From: Lepidostoma basale
Lineage: Eukaryota > Arthropoda > Insecta > Trichoptera > Lepidostomatidae
Direction: 5' to 3'
DNA: 64,000 nucleotides
NCBI GenBank assembly: GCA_022606425.2
Contig: JAHDVF020001552.1
Span: 587,766 to 651,765, forward strand
Part shown: positions 1-11,400 of the stretch, in pieces
How positions within the stretch are numbered: the first letter of the stretch is position 1
Layout: each line of letters starts with the position of its first letter
The notes under the pieces: model-generated
Database searches by the model: none
The model's input: the letters and a program-made list of their open reading frames with translations, nothing else
What the model was told of the DNA's origin: nothing
Position numbers and translations under genes: made by a program

Positions 1-289
1 CAAACATGTTGACACATTGCAGCGCGACATATTTATATTGCATGCAAATGGGCGCATTAGGTACGGCGACCCCGCGAAATGTCTTATTCTTCTCTTGCAA
101 GGAACAGAGATTGCTCGGAATAAAATGCAACAGTTTCAGTGTCGTAAAATCTCGAACACCATGTCCAATGTATGGTAGCAAGAGGAGACAGGGCGCGTAA
201 AAGTATCGAAGGAAAAAGAATACTTATTTTTTCCGCACCAAATAATTCCCTTAAAATCTTATATTTTCACTTACGTGATATTTCAGTGT

Positions 290-690
290 TAAAAGCGTAC
301 TGCTGCACGGATGTGAGACTTGGAAATCTACCGCGGACGTTATTGGTCCAGGTGTTTATAAATAGGTGCCTTCGATCAATATTCAAAATCTATTGGCCCC
401 AGACAGAAAAAGTCGCTAGACGCAAATGGCAGTGGATCGGTCACACTCTGAGACCGAACTCAGCCTGCATCGCTCAGGGCGCACTAGACTGGTCCCCTAT
501 TGGGGGAAAGAGAAAGCGAGGCAGGCCTAGAGCCGCCTGGAGAAGAGCCCTGCAGGACGAGGTTATGGCAGCAGGCCTCACTTGGGATGATGTTAGGCAT
601 CAGGCATGCGATAGAGTCGGGTGGAGAAGGTTCCTTGAGGCCCTATGCACCACGGAGGTGTGACAGGACAAAAAGAAGAAAAGAAGAAGT
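290..690 (+). mobile_element. LINE ORF2 C-terminal fragment, frameshifted
   Basis: This is the tail of a non-LTR retrotransposon pol protein. One frame reads VLLHGCETWK at 297-326, the usual motif just after the reverse transcriptase. A shifted frame then reads RRKWQWIGHTLR and GGKRKRGRPRAAWRR, with a stop at 661-663, followed by a purine-rich AAGAAG tail. The stretch that normally links the two blocks is shortened. It is a dead 5'-truncated copy. Confidence 0.8.
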
Positions 691-886
691 ATTTTTTCAC
701 ATTAAAAACTTTTGATAAACAATCTCAAACTATTTTTTCTATATTCACCATCACTTTGTATTGTGAATTCACATTTGAATATATTTTTGCAAACTTATTC
801 AAATGTGAATCCACAGCACTAAACGTCATTGGGCGCATTAGAATAAGTATACAACATATTTAAACTGCATATTAAATATTTATTTT

Positions 887-1240
887 CTTTACTTACTTAT
901 ATAGCCGATTTCGTCCACTGTTGGACATAGATATCCCCCATACTTCTCCAACAGTCACCAACAATTATCGTTATATTATATCATCAGACCATCGTGTAGG
1001 GGGTCTCCCACTGCTTCTCCTATCTTCATGAGGACTCCATTTCACTACCTGCCCTTAACCGCCATCTTCCAATTCGCCACCTGGAGGATCTGCGCCGCAT
1101 CCCCTTTGAGCTCATCCTCCCATCTCAGCCGGGGTCTTCCCACTCGTCTCCTTCCACCTGGGTGTCCGTTCAATATTATTTTAGGGACACGTGTGTCTGA
1201 CATCCTCTGAACATGCCTAGACCATCTCAATCCGACTAGT
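887..1240 (-). mobile_element. LINE ORF2 3' end, RTE-like
   Basis: The minus strand reads MRWSRHVQRMSD and GGRRRVGRPRLRWEDELKGD, the conserved C-terminal block of insect non-LTR retrotransposons. It is followed by the typical 3' end with CCAACAGTGGACGAAATCGG and a short AAGT-type tail near 890. Only the 3' end is present. Confidence 0.75.
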
Positions 1241-1668
1241 ATAAATATGATACTACAAGTTTTGAAGTGTCGGTAAAAATGTCATACTAATCCGAAAACC
1301 ATTTTGAAATTTTAAAAACACAATGCTTCCAAATACAAACAGTCATGCAACGGCAAATCAAATTGTCTCAATCAATTTCAATCAATCGTCACAACAGAGC
1401 GTAACGGTGGTGTCCAAATGGCGTTCGACACATATCTCGTGACGGTTAATTGGATTTTATAGAGAAATCCGTCAGTTTTAATTAATACTGAAATGGAATA
1501 ACCACCCCTGTGTGCAGGGCCTACGTGATGCTTCTATTATACGAGTATCATAGAGAGACAGCCCTATTATATGTTCATTCTCCGCTTCGGAATACGAACC
1601 ATTTTCATTATGATGTCGGTTTTATGTCGCCGTCTCTTATTCGAAAATTAGAATCAATTGTCATATGC
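1241..1668. other. no gene recognised
   Basis: AT-rich sequence between two LINE fragments. I see no splice-bounded coding stretch and no repeat that I recognise. Confidence 0.5.
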
Positions 1669-1967
1669 TTTCATAAAATGAGAACCATCTTTTGCAACGA
1701 TAATCTAAACCTGAAACTTCGACAAAGAAAGGTTAAATGCTATACTGAAAATGAATTAAATTAACCGGTTGGAGGCGTTTGAGATGTGGATATACCACAG
1801 AATGGTCTGTATACCGTGGACCGATAAGGTCAGCAATGCGGACGTAGGTACTACCGAAGAACAGAGGTAGAGAGCTGTTGCTCGAGTGTGAAGGTTAGAA
1901 AAGTCCCATGTTTGGGTCACGTGCTAAGGGGAGAAAAATACCACCTCCTTCAGCTGATAATCATGGA
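1669..1967 (+). mobile_element. LINE-B fragment, decayed
   Basis: An old copy of the LINE-B family, best preserved at 25634-26191. Readable pieces are CNDNLNLKLRQRKVKCY, then in another frame AFEMWIYHRMV.IPWTDKVSNADV, then GHVLRGEKYHLLQL. Frameshifts and stops are scattered through it. It ends abruptly at a SINE-like segment. Confidence 0.65.
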
Positions 1968-2030
1968 CAATCGAACCCGGGCCTTTTGGTGTGAGAGTCA
2001 TAGCTTTTGCCACACTCCCACAAAGGCCGC
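1968..2030 (-). repeat. tRNA-like SINE head fragment
   Basis: The minus strand carries a degraded tRNA-like promoter: a GGCCTTTGTGGGAGTGTGGC segment in the A-box position and CCCGGGTTCGATT in the B-box position. It matches the heads of the fuller SINE copies (for example 34260-34430), but the body is missing. Confidence 0.4.
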
Positions 2031-2308
2031 CTTTCTTTTTCCACTTTTGAGTTTATTTTCCTCGATACGTTTCGAAGGTTTTATATCTTCATCACCGAGA
2101 GAACGACATATGATCATTCTCCTGATGATAAGGGAAAAAAACTTTTATTCGTAATTATGGTAATGTTACATCTATAAAATCACGGTTCCTATCAACAATA
2201 GTTATGTTGTTAATAACATAAAATATGTATATATTTTTTTTGTATACAAATACTTGTAGACAAATGCTGTTACAAATTATCTTAATCTTATTTACAAATT
2301 ATCTTAAT
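2031..2308. other. no gene recognised
   Basis: AT-rich spacer with runs of T and A. No repeat or coding feature recognised. Confidence 0.5.
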
Positions 2309-2515
2309 AAATGGCGCTAGTGTACAACAATGTGAAGTTATTAAAAATAGTAGCATATAGGTATACAAGTTTCAAAATTTTGTCAACGTGGCGTCGTAAG
2401 AAGGGCGGAATCGCTTAACCCAACCAATGACAGGTCATAAGTCCTGTAAACGTCTCGACTACCATATTCAGTTTCCAAATAATTTACATCTTCTTCTCTA
2501 TTGAGATACAATTAA
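2309..2515 (+). repeat. dispersed repeat R220, copy 1
   Basis: This stretch recurs, diverged, at 34495-34728. The best-conserved part is CCAACCAATGACAGGTCATA followed by AGTCCTGTAAACG and, 40 bases on, TCTATTGAGATACAATTAA. It has no reading frame and no clear terminal repeats. Confidence 0.6.
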
Positions 2516-3029
2516 TCCTTAATAACATAAAATATATCTGAACTAACTAATCGGGTGGAATTCTAGGGAAAAAACGCTTAGCTTCTGAACCCAGGGACTC
2601 ACATTGGGAATTGTAAAAAAATAGTTAGGTGATTATTTCAAGTACATTATACTTTTTAATATATTCAACATTGTAATATGATTACGCATACATGTTAGGT
2701 AAAAAATGATACCGCAAACATAGAGTTATATAGGCAAGTAGGTACTCTCGTCGGGAAAATATAAAATGCCCCAACTTTTACAAGTGAATTATCTACCTAC
2801 AATAAAAATAATCTCTTAAAACTTGGAATGTGACTCGAGTTCGCGAACATTTTTCTCTTTATCGTATTTTTGCACAAGGTATTTAATCAAAATAATTGAA
2901 AACAGTAAAAAAATATCGTCTAAACTTTTTCCAGCTTACCTAGTGACGTGCTCAACAGGAAAATTATTTAATTGAATGATGTTGGCCTGGCTAATTATAA
3001 TTAGATAGTGTTATTAGTTATTAGTAATG
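2516..3029. other. no gene recognised
   Basis: AT-rich spacer with nothing I can assign. Confidence 0.5.
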
Positions 3030-3240
3030 AATATGGCTATGGAGAGACAAATGCTTGGCATAAGTCTAAGGGACAAAATACCCAATACCGAAATCAGAAG
3101 CCGAACAATTCTTATCGATATAATGGACCCTGTTGCCAAACTAGAGGGGAAATGGGCAGGACATGTCACCAGACAGGGAACAGAGAGATGAAGTCTTGAC
3201 GTGAAGACCGTGGATGAAAAAGAAGCATTGATCGACCCCA
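3030..3240 (+). mobile_element. LINE-C fragment
   Basis: One frame reads MERQMLGISLRDKIPN, EIRSRT and then KLEGKWAGHVTRQGTER before a stop. This is the AMERAMLG...WAGH block of the LINE family seen more fully at 46100-46590. It is a 5'- and 3'-truncated remnant. Confidence 0.7.
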
Positions 3241-3639
3241 AAAAGATGGGCTGATAACTTAATTCCAGTCGACATACGTATAATAACAGTGTTTTATATT
3301 TAATAATGTTGAAGTATCGTAATGTTTCGAACAAAACAACAGAATTCATTTAATTTTAATATTTCATTCAATAGATATGTTAGATGTTCGCATTTTTATT
3401 TAATATTGATCGTCGCTGGCGGCTCAAGTTATGCTGAATGTTTGAGATGTTTGAGAGAAATGTTTGAATGTTTGAGAGAAAACCACTCTCATGTTGGAGA
3501 GGGTTCAAAAGAAATTCTTGAGAGCCCTCTACATGAGAGAGTACGGGGTATATCCTTGGCTCTATCCAACGGCATTTCTCTTGGGTATGCTGGGGTATAA
3601 CTCCCTCGAACTGGGAGGGAAGGATTAATGTCAACGCAT
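3241..3639. other. spacer with short TGTTTGAGA reiterations
   Basis: No gene. At 3440-3480 the word TGTTTGAGA/TGTTTGAATG repeats four times in succession, and 3600-3622 holds a small hairpin (CCCTCGAACTGGGAGGG). I cannot assign it to a family. Confidence 0.45.
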
Positions 3640-4092
3640 TTTTTCAAACTGATTTGGGGTTCTATTGAGAACCCATATGTTCTGGAGCAAATAGGTCTTC
3701 TTGTTCCTGATAATTACCAGCAACAGCGCCGACATCAATTGTTCTTTGCTCCGTCACGCAGAACGAATCTGCCTTTGATGATGCCAATAGGAAGAGCAAT
3801 TCGGACGTTGAATCTAATCGTCTCGGATTTGGACATTTTCAGTGGCAGTGAGGCAGTATTCAGAAAAAAAATATTACAAATTCTGGAAAGAGTACTACCT
3901 CACTGACGTCGACATATTTGAGTTCCTTCTGATATGTAGGATTTTTTGGTTTCATATTGTTTTATCTTATCTTGGTCACACCGTTTTGTGTCCAAATGAG
4001 TCGCCTAAATGTTTTTCGTTTGTCATGTCTCATTTGTGTATTATTTATAAATAAAAATAAATAAAATAATAAATAAATAAATAAATAAACAA
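3640..4092 (+). mobile_element. Jockey/CR1-type LINE 3' end with A-rich tail
   Basis: The reading frame that stops at 3904-3906 includes RRHQLFFAPSRRTNL, PIGRAIRTLN and SDLDIF.GSEAVFRKKIL. Spacing and residues fit the extreme C-terminus of Jockey-like pol proteins, where an RTN..PI.R...LN...DIF...F pattern is common. The 3' UTR of about 140 bases ends in an AAAT microsatellite (4049-4090), as expected of a 3' LINE terminus. It lies directly before the first BTB-BACK exon. Confidence 0.6.
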
Positions 4093-4212
4093 ATCCTGTG
4101 GGGCTGATTATGCAGTGCAATATAGGGGGATTCTGGTGGTGTCCAATCTTTGGACATGATCGTACCAGTTGTTTATGTATTTTTATTTATTTGTTTTTTT
4201 CTTCTGGCACAG

Positions 4213-4374
4213 GGTGTTCCAAGAGATGCTCTACGGTATCCAAACTGGTTTCGGGTCCCCACAAGTGCCTGTGGCAGAGTTGCTGGCACGCCCCGTACCC
4301 TCGCTACTCTCTCCGCAGGCTGCAAGGCCCAAGACCAGCAACTTCCTACAGGTCCCAGACATTGAATCAGCCAG
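4213..4374 (+). CDS. BTB-BACK gene, first exon in window
   Basis: The acceptor is a long pyrimidine stretch ending CTGGCACAG. The first base completes a codon begun upstream (phase 2). The exon encodes VFQEMLYGIQTGFG and a proline-rich run ending in DIESA, and the donor is CAG|GTAATA. The first half of the BTB fold should lie in exons left of the window; none was found in 1-4212. Confidence 0.85.
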
Positions 4375-7300
4375 GTAATATCACATTCTTATCATCTTAT
4401 TCGATACATAATATCATATCATCAGATTCGATCCCATGTCAAGATCGGTCGCACACACGATCATGATATATAGGATTGAATGTAGAGCGGACACCACAAA
4501 ACCGGCCCACAATGAAAATACTCAGGAACATATCCAGCAAAACACTATATGACAGAATAAGAAATTCAAAGATATGGGAAGATGTCGTTGTCGTCATGTG
4601 TGAGAAGAATGGATCCATTTAGACTCACTCTCAATGTATTACACAGCCAATCCCAAGGTATACAATCCCCGGGCAAACCACCAAATGGATCGTTGAGAAT
4701 CCACTTCACAGGAGGCGAAACCCCGAAGAAACAAGCCACAAAGCCTACACTAAGAAGAAAAAGATATCAAATCAAATCAATACCCAAATACAAATGTATC
4801 AATGAGACTTTTGAAATTCCTCGTAAACTTAATGTTTACGAATTGATTGTCCACCCCCGATTGATACGAGGCTCTGTGTAACCAAATAAATCTATTTCTA
4901 GGCCGAAGAGCGTTCCGAGCTCCCCGATGGTGAAACGAGCTTTTTCGCGACTGGGCACTCTCACAGCAGGCTGGGGCCGCTCCATCCGCAAACAGCAGGC
5001 GCACCTCAGCGCTGACGACAAGAAGAAGTGGGCCTCCTCACAGGACTGCTCCAGTGAGTTCAATTCATTTTCCTCTTCCTATCCGCAGGGTACTCTCTTC
5101 GCAGCTGTAAACCATCGTAGATTGTATTTTGAACAAAACAATAATTGTGACATCATCCATTGTCTCTTACATTCTTCTAATAAAGTGTACTCATTTTTCA
5201 TACCCTGCGCCATCTGGATCTCTAGTCATTTTGATTCAAAATGTTGTTTTTACATAAAAGAATCTATAATGTCATCAAAGAACTTCTTAAATAGAGAGAA
5301 AGCATAGAGAGCATGCAGCGGAGCCCTTTTTACAGCTTTGCTTGTGTAATCTCTAGGCTCTGATTGTATGTACCTCCTGCTTATTTGTATTTGATTTACC
5401 CCTGATACGGCTGTTCTAAAATTTTCCAATTTGAATTAACCAGTGTAGATCAAAACTTGATCAAATATTTTAATTCCTACACTATGAGACAAACTCCAAT
5501 ATGTAATTATGGTGATAATGTTAATTTTTCAGACAAGGATGGGCGCGACAAGGGCGGGGGAGAACGTGCCGGCACAGCCCTGGCGGTCCCACGCCTCTCG
5601 GTGTGTGCTGACGCCCAGAAGGTCGACAGAGCTAAATTGGCACAAACCGAGGTAACATCCTTTAATTTCGTTTTTTAACCAATCACTATAGTCCAAAGAC
5701 CTGCAACACATTCCTTCAATTATTTATTTTTTTCAACTATATGTTGTCCACTGCTGAATGTAGGTCTCTCCCAAAGCACACCACTTCGCCTATTCATCGT
5801 CCAGCAATCCTTATAATTTCGTCGGTCCGGGTAGATGTTCAACTCTATGGAATCCTATGTGCGGCATGCACTCCAGAACCCATCTTCCCCATCGGCTGTT
5901 GATTCTCTGACAATTAAGTCCAGCCCACCACCACTACAACAGAGCCAAATTCATTCATTGGCTATGATAAACACACAAATAAAATACTTCATACTTAATT
6001 AGTGTTAATAAAAATGTCTGTTTTATGGGAAAGGCATGTTTCGTCTTACTTAAAACCTTATCAAATTATACAACTTTTCATTTAATAATGCCTTTACAAG
6101 CCGAAACATGTCATTCCCATTAAATAAAACAATACTTGTGAAAAAAAAAATATTTTCATTTGCATTCAATATTGAATATGAAGTTTTACATCATTGTTCA
6201 AGAAACAAGGAATATTTCTCACTTGTTTTCTGAAAAGAATTTGATTTCCCAATATTTTCTATATTTATTATTAAAACCACTACTTACTCTTAAGGCGACT
6301 GATTTAAATTGTCTCTGATAAATTAATTACATAATTATTTTTAAATGAATTTTACAAAAATATTTAAATAAATAAACATCATTAAAATAACTGTTTTAAT
6401 TTAATAGTGTACATATGATTTTAAGAAAATTATCTCATGTAATATCAAAATCCAAATCACGCAATCAAACAGAAACTAAAACATGGAATAATTTGTGTAT
6501 TTGTTTAAATATTATACTTTAATATAATTTTCATGGTTAGTAGCAATATGTTTTTTGCATCTTGGGAAAATCCGTGTAAATCGTTTTTCTGGACCGATGT
6601 TTCGGAGATTGTTGCAGTTTCCATCTACAGGGAGACTGTAACGACATGGATTTTCCCAAGATCCCAACAAAACTTATATCTCATAACTTATTTTATATCA
6701 TTCCAATAAAAAATGTATTGATAAACAAAAGGAAATGCTGTTTGTAATGTCTTTTGAGTAAATAAACTGATTTGATTTGATTTGAAATATCATAAAGCCT
6801 GTGATTAAATCCCACTGATAAATGTCATATGTTTTGTTTGTCTTACTCTCATTCAGAATGTATTGAAATAAAAATGAATCTCCTCTTATTATGTTATTCT
6901 AAAAGTGAGAAGTAAGAAGAACTGACGTGTTTCTTTTACTGTGGAATTCTTCTAACAATCTTTTAGAAACCAGGTGTTTGACTTGCCTTGATATTTAGTG
7001 GTTTAAACATTAAATAAAGAAAAACAAAAAAAAACTCTATTGTTACGTGTGTCATGTAACATGGGTGACATCTTTAGGGTGAAGTTTGAACCATACTATA
7101 TTATTCAATTACTTGGCACCTTTTCACAGCTGTTGGCATTTATGTTTAACACCGCTATCAAAAACAAATTTTTTACTTTTTTCATACTGTTGTATTGATC
7201 AGCACCCAATTGTTAAACATGAAATCTTTTTTCTCAATTAAATTGTCAAGAATGCACACTTTAAATAGGATAGAAATTAGTTGTTAAATGAATAAACTGG

Positions 7301-8216
7301 TTTTACAAATGATTATTTTTATTTTCAGTTCTCCATAATAGAGTTTGACCCGGATACTTTCCGAATATTACTGGACTATCTGCACACGGGCAGCTGCCCT
7401 CTGACTTGCGCCTCCATTCCTGGACTCATTTGCGCCGCTGAGCACTATGATCTGCCCGAGCTGCTGCAGGCCTGCTTTCACCATGCCAAGCAGTTCCTCC
7501 GCATCGATGTTGTGAGTATTTATTTTGTCATCCTTAAACTAACCTGATGCAATTTTTAAAATTTCAGATTCCATATCAGATATGGGCAGTATTTTTATCT
7601 ACATGTCTTATAATTACTCTATTGAATTTTGAAAAGCTCTTTCTCTTGAAATTAACTTATCTAATATTTAGTTTTAAACTATTTTAATTTTTATTTTCAG
7701 GTTTGTACAATGTTGGTATCATTGGAAAACTACTACTGGCGTTACACATCCGCTTCTGAATTGGTCAACATGATCCTTGCCTTTGTAGAGCAGAGAGCAT
7801 TCGCCCTCTTTCAGACACCGGAATTCCTCAATCTGTCTGAGTCAATGGTCCAAATGATAATGTGCAGAAACCTGGACTGCCCCGAGGTACGCAAGTTCGA
7901 GGCCATGCTCGGTTGGGCCCGTCATAAGATACGCACAAAGACTTCTACTAGACTGGATGCTAAGTTAGAGTTTAAATGCATCATGGATAGATTAGCCCGG
8001 GACCTGAAGCTGTACAGGATATCTCCGCAGGAATTGATTAAAACAGTCCTGCCTTCGAAAGCCATCAAGAATGAGAGAATCCTGGAGACGCTGATGTTCC
8101 AAGCCAACTCCGGAATGTACCGAATCCAGGACAGCTACCTGGAGGCCTGCCAACAGAGGCTCACCAAACAAGACTCTCGGTTCTCCGAATGGGAGAGCTT
8201 CGATTATGGACTTTAA
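4213..8216 (+). CDS. BTB-BACK domain protein, serine-enriched protein (gprs)-like; 5' partial
   Basis: Five exons join in phase: 4213-4374, 4902-5053, 5533-5651, 7329-7511 and 7701-8216, giving about 376 residues with the N-terminus outside the window. Residues 1-8 (VFQEMLYG) are the end of the first half of a BTB fold. Residues 9-144 are a low-complexity Ser/Pro/Lys/Arg-rich insertion. Residues 145-205 (IIEFDPDTFRILLDYLHTG through ACFHHAKQFL) are the second half of BTB. Residues 206-300 are a BACK domain. The protein ends SEWESFDYGL. BTB-BACK proteins usually act as dimeric adaptors, often for Cullin-3 ubiquitin ligases; no such role is shown here. The order BTB, insert, EFDPD block, BACK matches the insect serine-enriched protein family, but identity is moderate as far as I recall, so it may be a paralogue. 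There is no Kelch or long Ser-rich tail. The introns hold LINE and palindrome insertions. Confidence 0.85.
4375..4901 (+). other. intron with LINE-D insertion
   Basis: GT...AG intron. It contains a LINE-D remnant at 4452-4770 in the sense orientation. The acceptor is ATTTCTAG at 4894-4901. Confidence 0.75.
4452..4770 (+). mobile_element. LINE-D fragment in intron
   Basis: Readable pieces are MKILRNISSKTLYDRIRNSK, RRMDPFRLT and then NPLHRRRNPEE..HKAYTKKK in shifted frames. The same order of blocks, with RRRFWRDHIKRMDP, occurs at 26545-26820. It is a decayed tail of a non-LTR retrotransposon. Confidence 0.55.
4902..5053 (+). CDS. BTB-BACK gene, second exon in window
   Basis: Phase 2 in, phase 1 out. 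It encodes RPKSVPSSPMVKRAF, SRLGTLTAGWGRSIRKQQ and KKKWASSQDCS. The stretch is basic and serine-rich and belongs to the insertion inside the BTB fold. The donor is CA|GTGAGT. Lysines and arginines cluster in two patches, which could serve as a nuclear-localisation or membrane-binding patch (inference). Confidence 0.85.
5533..5651 (+). CDS. BTB-BACK gene, third exon in window
   Basis: Acceptor TTTTTCAG|A, donor GAG|GTAACA. It encodes KDGRDKGGGERAGTALAVPR and LSVCADAQKVDRAKLAQTE, the last part of the insertion. Phase 1 in, phase 0 out. Base composition is clearly more GC-rich than the flanking introns. Confidence 0.8.
5735..5945 (-). mobile_element. LINE 3' end fragment
   Basis: The minus strand ends in the phrase CCTACATTCAGCAGTGGACA, the common terminal segment of insect RTE-like elements. 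Upstream is a degraded C-terminal coding remnant including GRWVLECMPHIG. No intact frame remains. Confidence 0.5.
6020..6140. repeat. palindromic element, GAAACATGTC family (H4)
   Basis: Two arms face each other: TGGGAAAGGCATGTTTCG on the left and CCGAAACATGTCATTCCCA on the right. The shared GAAA-CATG-TC word, a short palindrome flanked by GAAA and TC, also occurs in other elements of this window and fits the stem III region of a hammerhead. No complete core survives. Confidence 0.5.
6556..6665. repeat. palindromic element with hammerhead-like core (H7)
   Basis: Arms TCTTGGGAAAATCCGTGT and ACATGGATTTTCCCAAGA enclose a core read on the minus strand at 6592-6630: CTGTAGA, one extra T, a stem-loop GGAAA...TCTCC with one mismatch, GAAA, CATCGG, then TC. 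This matches the hammerhead layout except that the essential A of CUGANGA is T, so it is probably inactive. Confidence 0.55.
7329..7511 (+). CDS. BTB-BACK gene, fourth exon in window
   Basis: Exactly 61 codons, phase 0 at both ends. It encodes FSIIEFDPDTFRILLDYLHTG, then AAEHYDLPELLQACFHHAKQ and FLRIDV. This is the second half of the BTB fold: the beta strand plus the helices that end in the FDPDTF...LLDYLHTG and AAEHYDLPEL signatures. The donor is GTT|GTGAGT. Confidence 0.9.
7701..8216 (+). CDS. BTB-BACK gene, last exon
   Basis: Begins after TTATTTTCAG and runs in phase 0 to a TAA at 8214-8216. It encodes VCTMLVSLENYYWRYTSASE, a BACK-type helical bundle (ALFQTPEFLNLSESMVQMI), and a tail with RISPQELIKTVLPSKAI and SEWESFDYGL. 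The ATG at 7710 is internal, not a start. Confidence 0.9.
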   Translation, partial: VCTMLVSLENYYWRYTSASELVNMILAFVEQRAFALFQTPEFLNLSESMVQMIMCRNLDCPEVRKFEAMLGWARHKIRTKTSTRLDAKLEFKCIMDRLARDLKLYRISPQELIKTVLPSKAIKNERILETLMFQANSGMYRIQDSYLEACQQRLTKQDSRFSEWESFDYGL

Positions 8217-8416
8217 ATAATTGATTAGACATAAAGAATCAAGGTAAAAAGTACTCATAACTTCTTGAATTTAACGTTCAGGCAAAGGGACGATTCTTCA
8301 GCGACTCATTTATAATATGTCCGTGTGCTTACAAATGTTCTCATCTATGCTTAGTTTAAACTATAAATTTTATGTAGTTTGCTTTGCTAATTCATGTATA
8401 ATGAATATGAGTTCCA

Positions 8417-8422
8417 AATAAA
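8417..8422 (+). terminator. candidate polyadenylation signal of BTB-BACK gene
   Basis: AATAAA 200 bases after the stop codon. Other A-rich hexamers follow, so the true 3' end may be further on; there is no transcript evidence here. Confidence 0.35.
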
Positions 8423-11400
8423 TTCTTAATCTACATGGGATGGGCATTGTAAGTTTTAAAAAAAATAATCGAAAGAATCTATATTTTAGATAACATGATG
8501 TATCTTTCCATGTCACTATTTTAAATAATAATTTTCATTTGTCACTGAATGTTTGAATGTAACTAGTTCAGTTTGGTGTGTAGAGCCGGGCGAGTTACGA
8601 GTATTACGAGTCCGTGCCGCGAGTCCTGGGGAGGTTCCCAACGCCTGAACCATCCAACCGACAATTGACTAAGGTCGGCGCACTAGCCGAACATTGTTAG
8701 CTGCATGCGTATCGTGTATTCTAATCTATTGAAAAAAATATTTTTCGTAAAAGTGACTGATAAATTAAAAAAAAACACGCATTTTAAATATTTATTATAC
8801 ATATGTATCAAAAAAAGAAAATAATATTTTATGTATATGTATTTAAAGAAAATAATCAACATTACATGTTCATTAATGTAATCTGAATGGAATATCATGT
8901 TATTACTAATACATTATTGTGATTTGGACAATCTAGTTGTTTGTATAACTGCAACATATACATTGTTAATACATCCGCATCGAGAGAGCGCTCGACGTGT
9001 ACACGGAGCTATTAGCCGAACGCTAAATGTACTTCCTTCAATGTGAATCCATCGTGCTGTTTGTTTCTCCGCACCACGCTTGCATCATATTCCCGAGCCC
9101 CTTTTCGGGTGCCAAAGGCTTTAAGTCCAGTATTCACTCGTAAAGTTACTCGATATTGTATTACCACTGAAACAGATTACCTAGAAACTGAGAAAATAAG
9201 GAATAAAAGATATAGCGGTGCCCTCACTCATGTCTTTGAATGAATTCATTTTTCAAATAACACCACGCAGTATTTGATTTCTTAACTTTAGTTTTAATTT
9301 AATATTCTTATTCTTTTATTGTAGGCTTAACACCAATTGTATAATTACTTAGCATTTATTAATGACAATACTTTAATTGCACACGAAGATATTTTAAATT
9401 TTCTTACCTTCAAATGATTATAGAGGATATATATTATATAAATATTTTATAACTTAGTATTTTATTTAATATCGCTGACACTATTCTGTTTTGTGTATCA
9501 CGTATCATTTGGTAATGAACTGTAAAGCATTGACTCATATTGGCGTTCAGTGGTAATCAGTATCAGTTCACAAGTTTAAGTGTTTGTATTGTATGATATT
9601 ACGAGTACATTATATAATAGTTCTTAATTTCTATACAAATATGTTCTGGCAACAGATGCACTTGTCATCCACATTGCTTTAATTATAATACTACAGATGT
9701 CTATTTATTTTAGACGGAGAACCATTCGAAAGCTTGAAATTTATTTTTAAACTTTGGTGTTTAGTAGAGAAAAGATATAATTAAGTACATACTTGTGTGT
9801 CTGTATAATAAATGTAACAATCGGAATATATGACCAGCCCTTCACCGTAGCTAAAGATATCAGTATTTGCATATTTGTAGTAAGTCTGGTGTTTTGTGTG
9901 CAATTTAAAGTATTGAATATATCTTCTCAATGTTGCATAGATAAATATCCCTGCTTACTATCTTTAAATAAATTTCTTGGCTAACTGTATTCTTCACCGA
10001 GAACCGATATACCAACCCTTTTAATATTTCATTGCCTACTTAGAAACTTATTTCCCTTGAATGGTTCATATTCTTTTTCTGTGTTCCATGTTATTAATAT
10101 ATAATTTAAGCTTTCTAATGGTTCAGTTACAAATTGTGAAGCCTCGGCTCATTCTGGTGATATTTGTACAAATTTTAATAAACTAGGTTCATTTATTCTT
10201 ATAGCCCTCGAGTATTTTTGTATTTTCAAAATCTACACCTTTGATTCTCAGTCAAAGCAGAAACTGTGTATATTTTTGACATCAAATTATGAAAATTAAA
10301 TCAATTAACATTATTTATTTCAATACATAATAAGAAATATCCCTTATTTTTCAGGAATATTATGTTTCCCAATTGCTACTCTCTTTATCATAAATTTTTT
10401 TTTTTAAATTAATATTTTGGAATAGGGTTATTTTTCTTTTCATAATATGTACCAAAAAGTGGAAGTTCTTGTTACGAATGCTACTGATGAAATGGCGTTG
10501 AAAATATTACTCTATTTATATGGATGGATAAATCGTTGGAACGTTATTTTTTATTTATAAAAAGCTCGATGTGTGTTCTTCATTGTCATTCATAATGGGC
10601 AGAGCAGACTTTTTACTGTAATGTTTCTACCCAATATCAAATAAGTGTAACATATTTATCACGTTTAACTATTTAAGGTGTTACCATAAGTATATTATTA
10701 AATCTATAGAAAATATGAAAATTTAACAAATGTTGACAATGTTTTTATACTTAAAAACTTTGATGATAGAATTATGAAAAATCTGTCACATTCTCCTCAA
10801 TTAATCGTTCTTCAAAGCCTTAATTTAGCAAATTGCTGTTCTTATATGGATGAAGCCAAACAGCTATGAATATTTTCGAACTTATCTAATACATTCATGC
10901 TTTGCTAATGGATGCTATCGATAAAACAGAACTATTCAAGTCTTTAAACTTATTTCATTAGAAGATATTTTTACTGAAAGTAAAGAAAGATTAATTTGCC
11001 AAAAACAGTACCTACTGTTATTTTCAAAATATGAAATAATTTTTAAAAATCTACACTTCCTTCACTGAAAAAAATAGCCCTCGGAATGGGGTAAAACACC
11101 ATTCTGCGGAAAATACTCCCATGTATATATATTCGAGTTGTAGAAATGTAAGCACAAAGTACTTTTGTTGATTTTGTATTATCTTAAAGTGATTTTTCTT
11201 TGAGATGGAGCAAAATTGAACCCTGTTTCGAGCGGATAATTTGTACTAATGCGTAATTTAATATGGGACCAAACAATTTGATTCTTGTCAAAATTGCTGT
11301 AATTTGGTACTGGGTTGGAAGTTTGACTATTTAATGATTTGAACGTGTTCACTGGCCGGCGGCTTACTGGGATGATGACTCTGATCTTGAATGTGCGCTT

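Larger units (their letters stand above)
5652..7328 (+). other. intron carrying three repeat remnants
   Basis: GT...AG intron of 1677 bases. It holds a LINE 3' end (5735-5945, minus) and two palindromic hammerhead-like elements (6020-6140 and 6556-6665). The acceptor is TTTATTTTCAG. Confidence 0.75.

Noticed and set aside
3628..3906. Possible small gene upstream of the BTB-BACK exons
   Set aside because: The residue pattern is that of a LINE pol C-terminus and it ends in an A-rich microsatellite tail.
1..4212. Search for upstream BTB exons
   Set aside because: No segment with the expected DVTF...HK..LAARS pattern next to a donor site was found; the exons are presumed to lie left of the window.
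7710..8216. Independent gene starting at ATG 7710
   Set aside because: The preceding bases follow a splice acceptor and stay in phase with the upstream BTB exon, so this ATG is an internal methionine.
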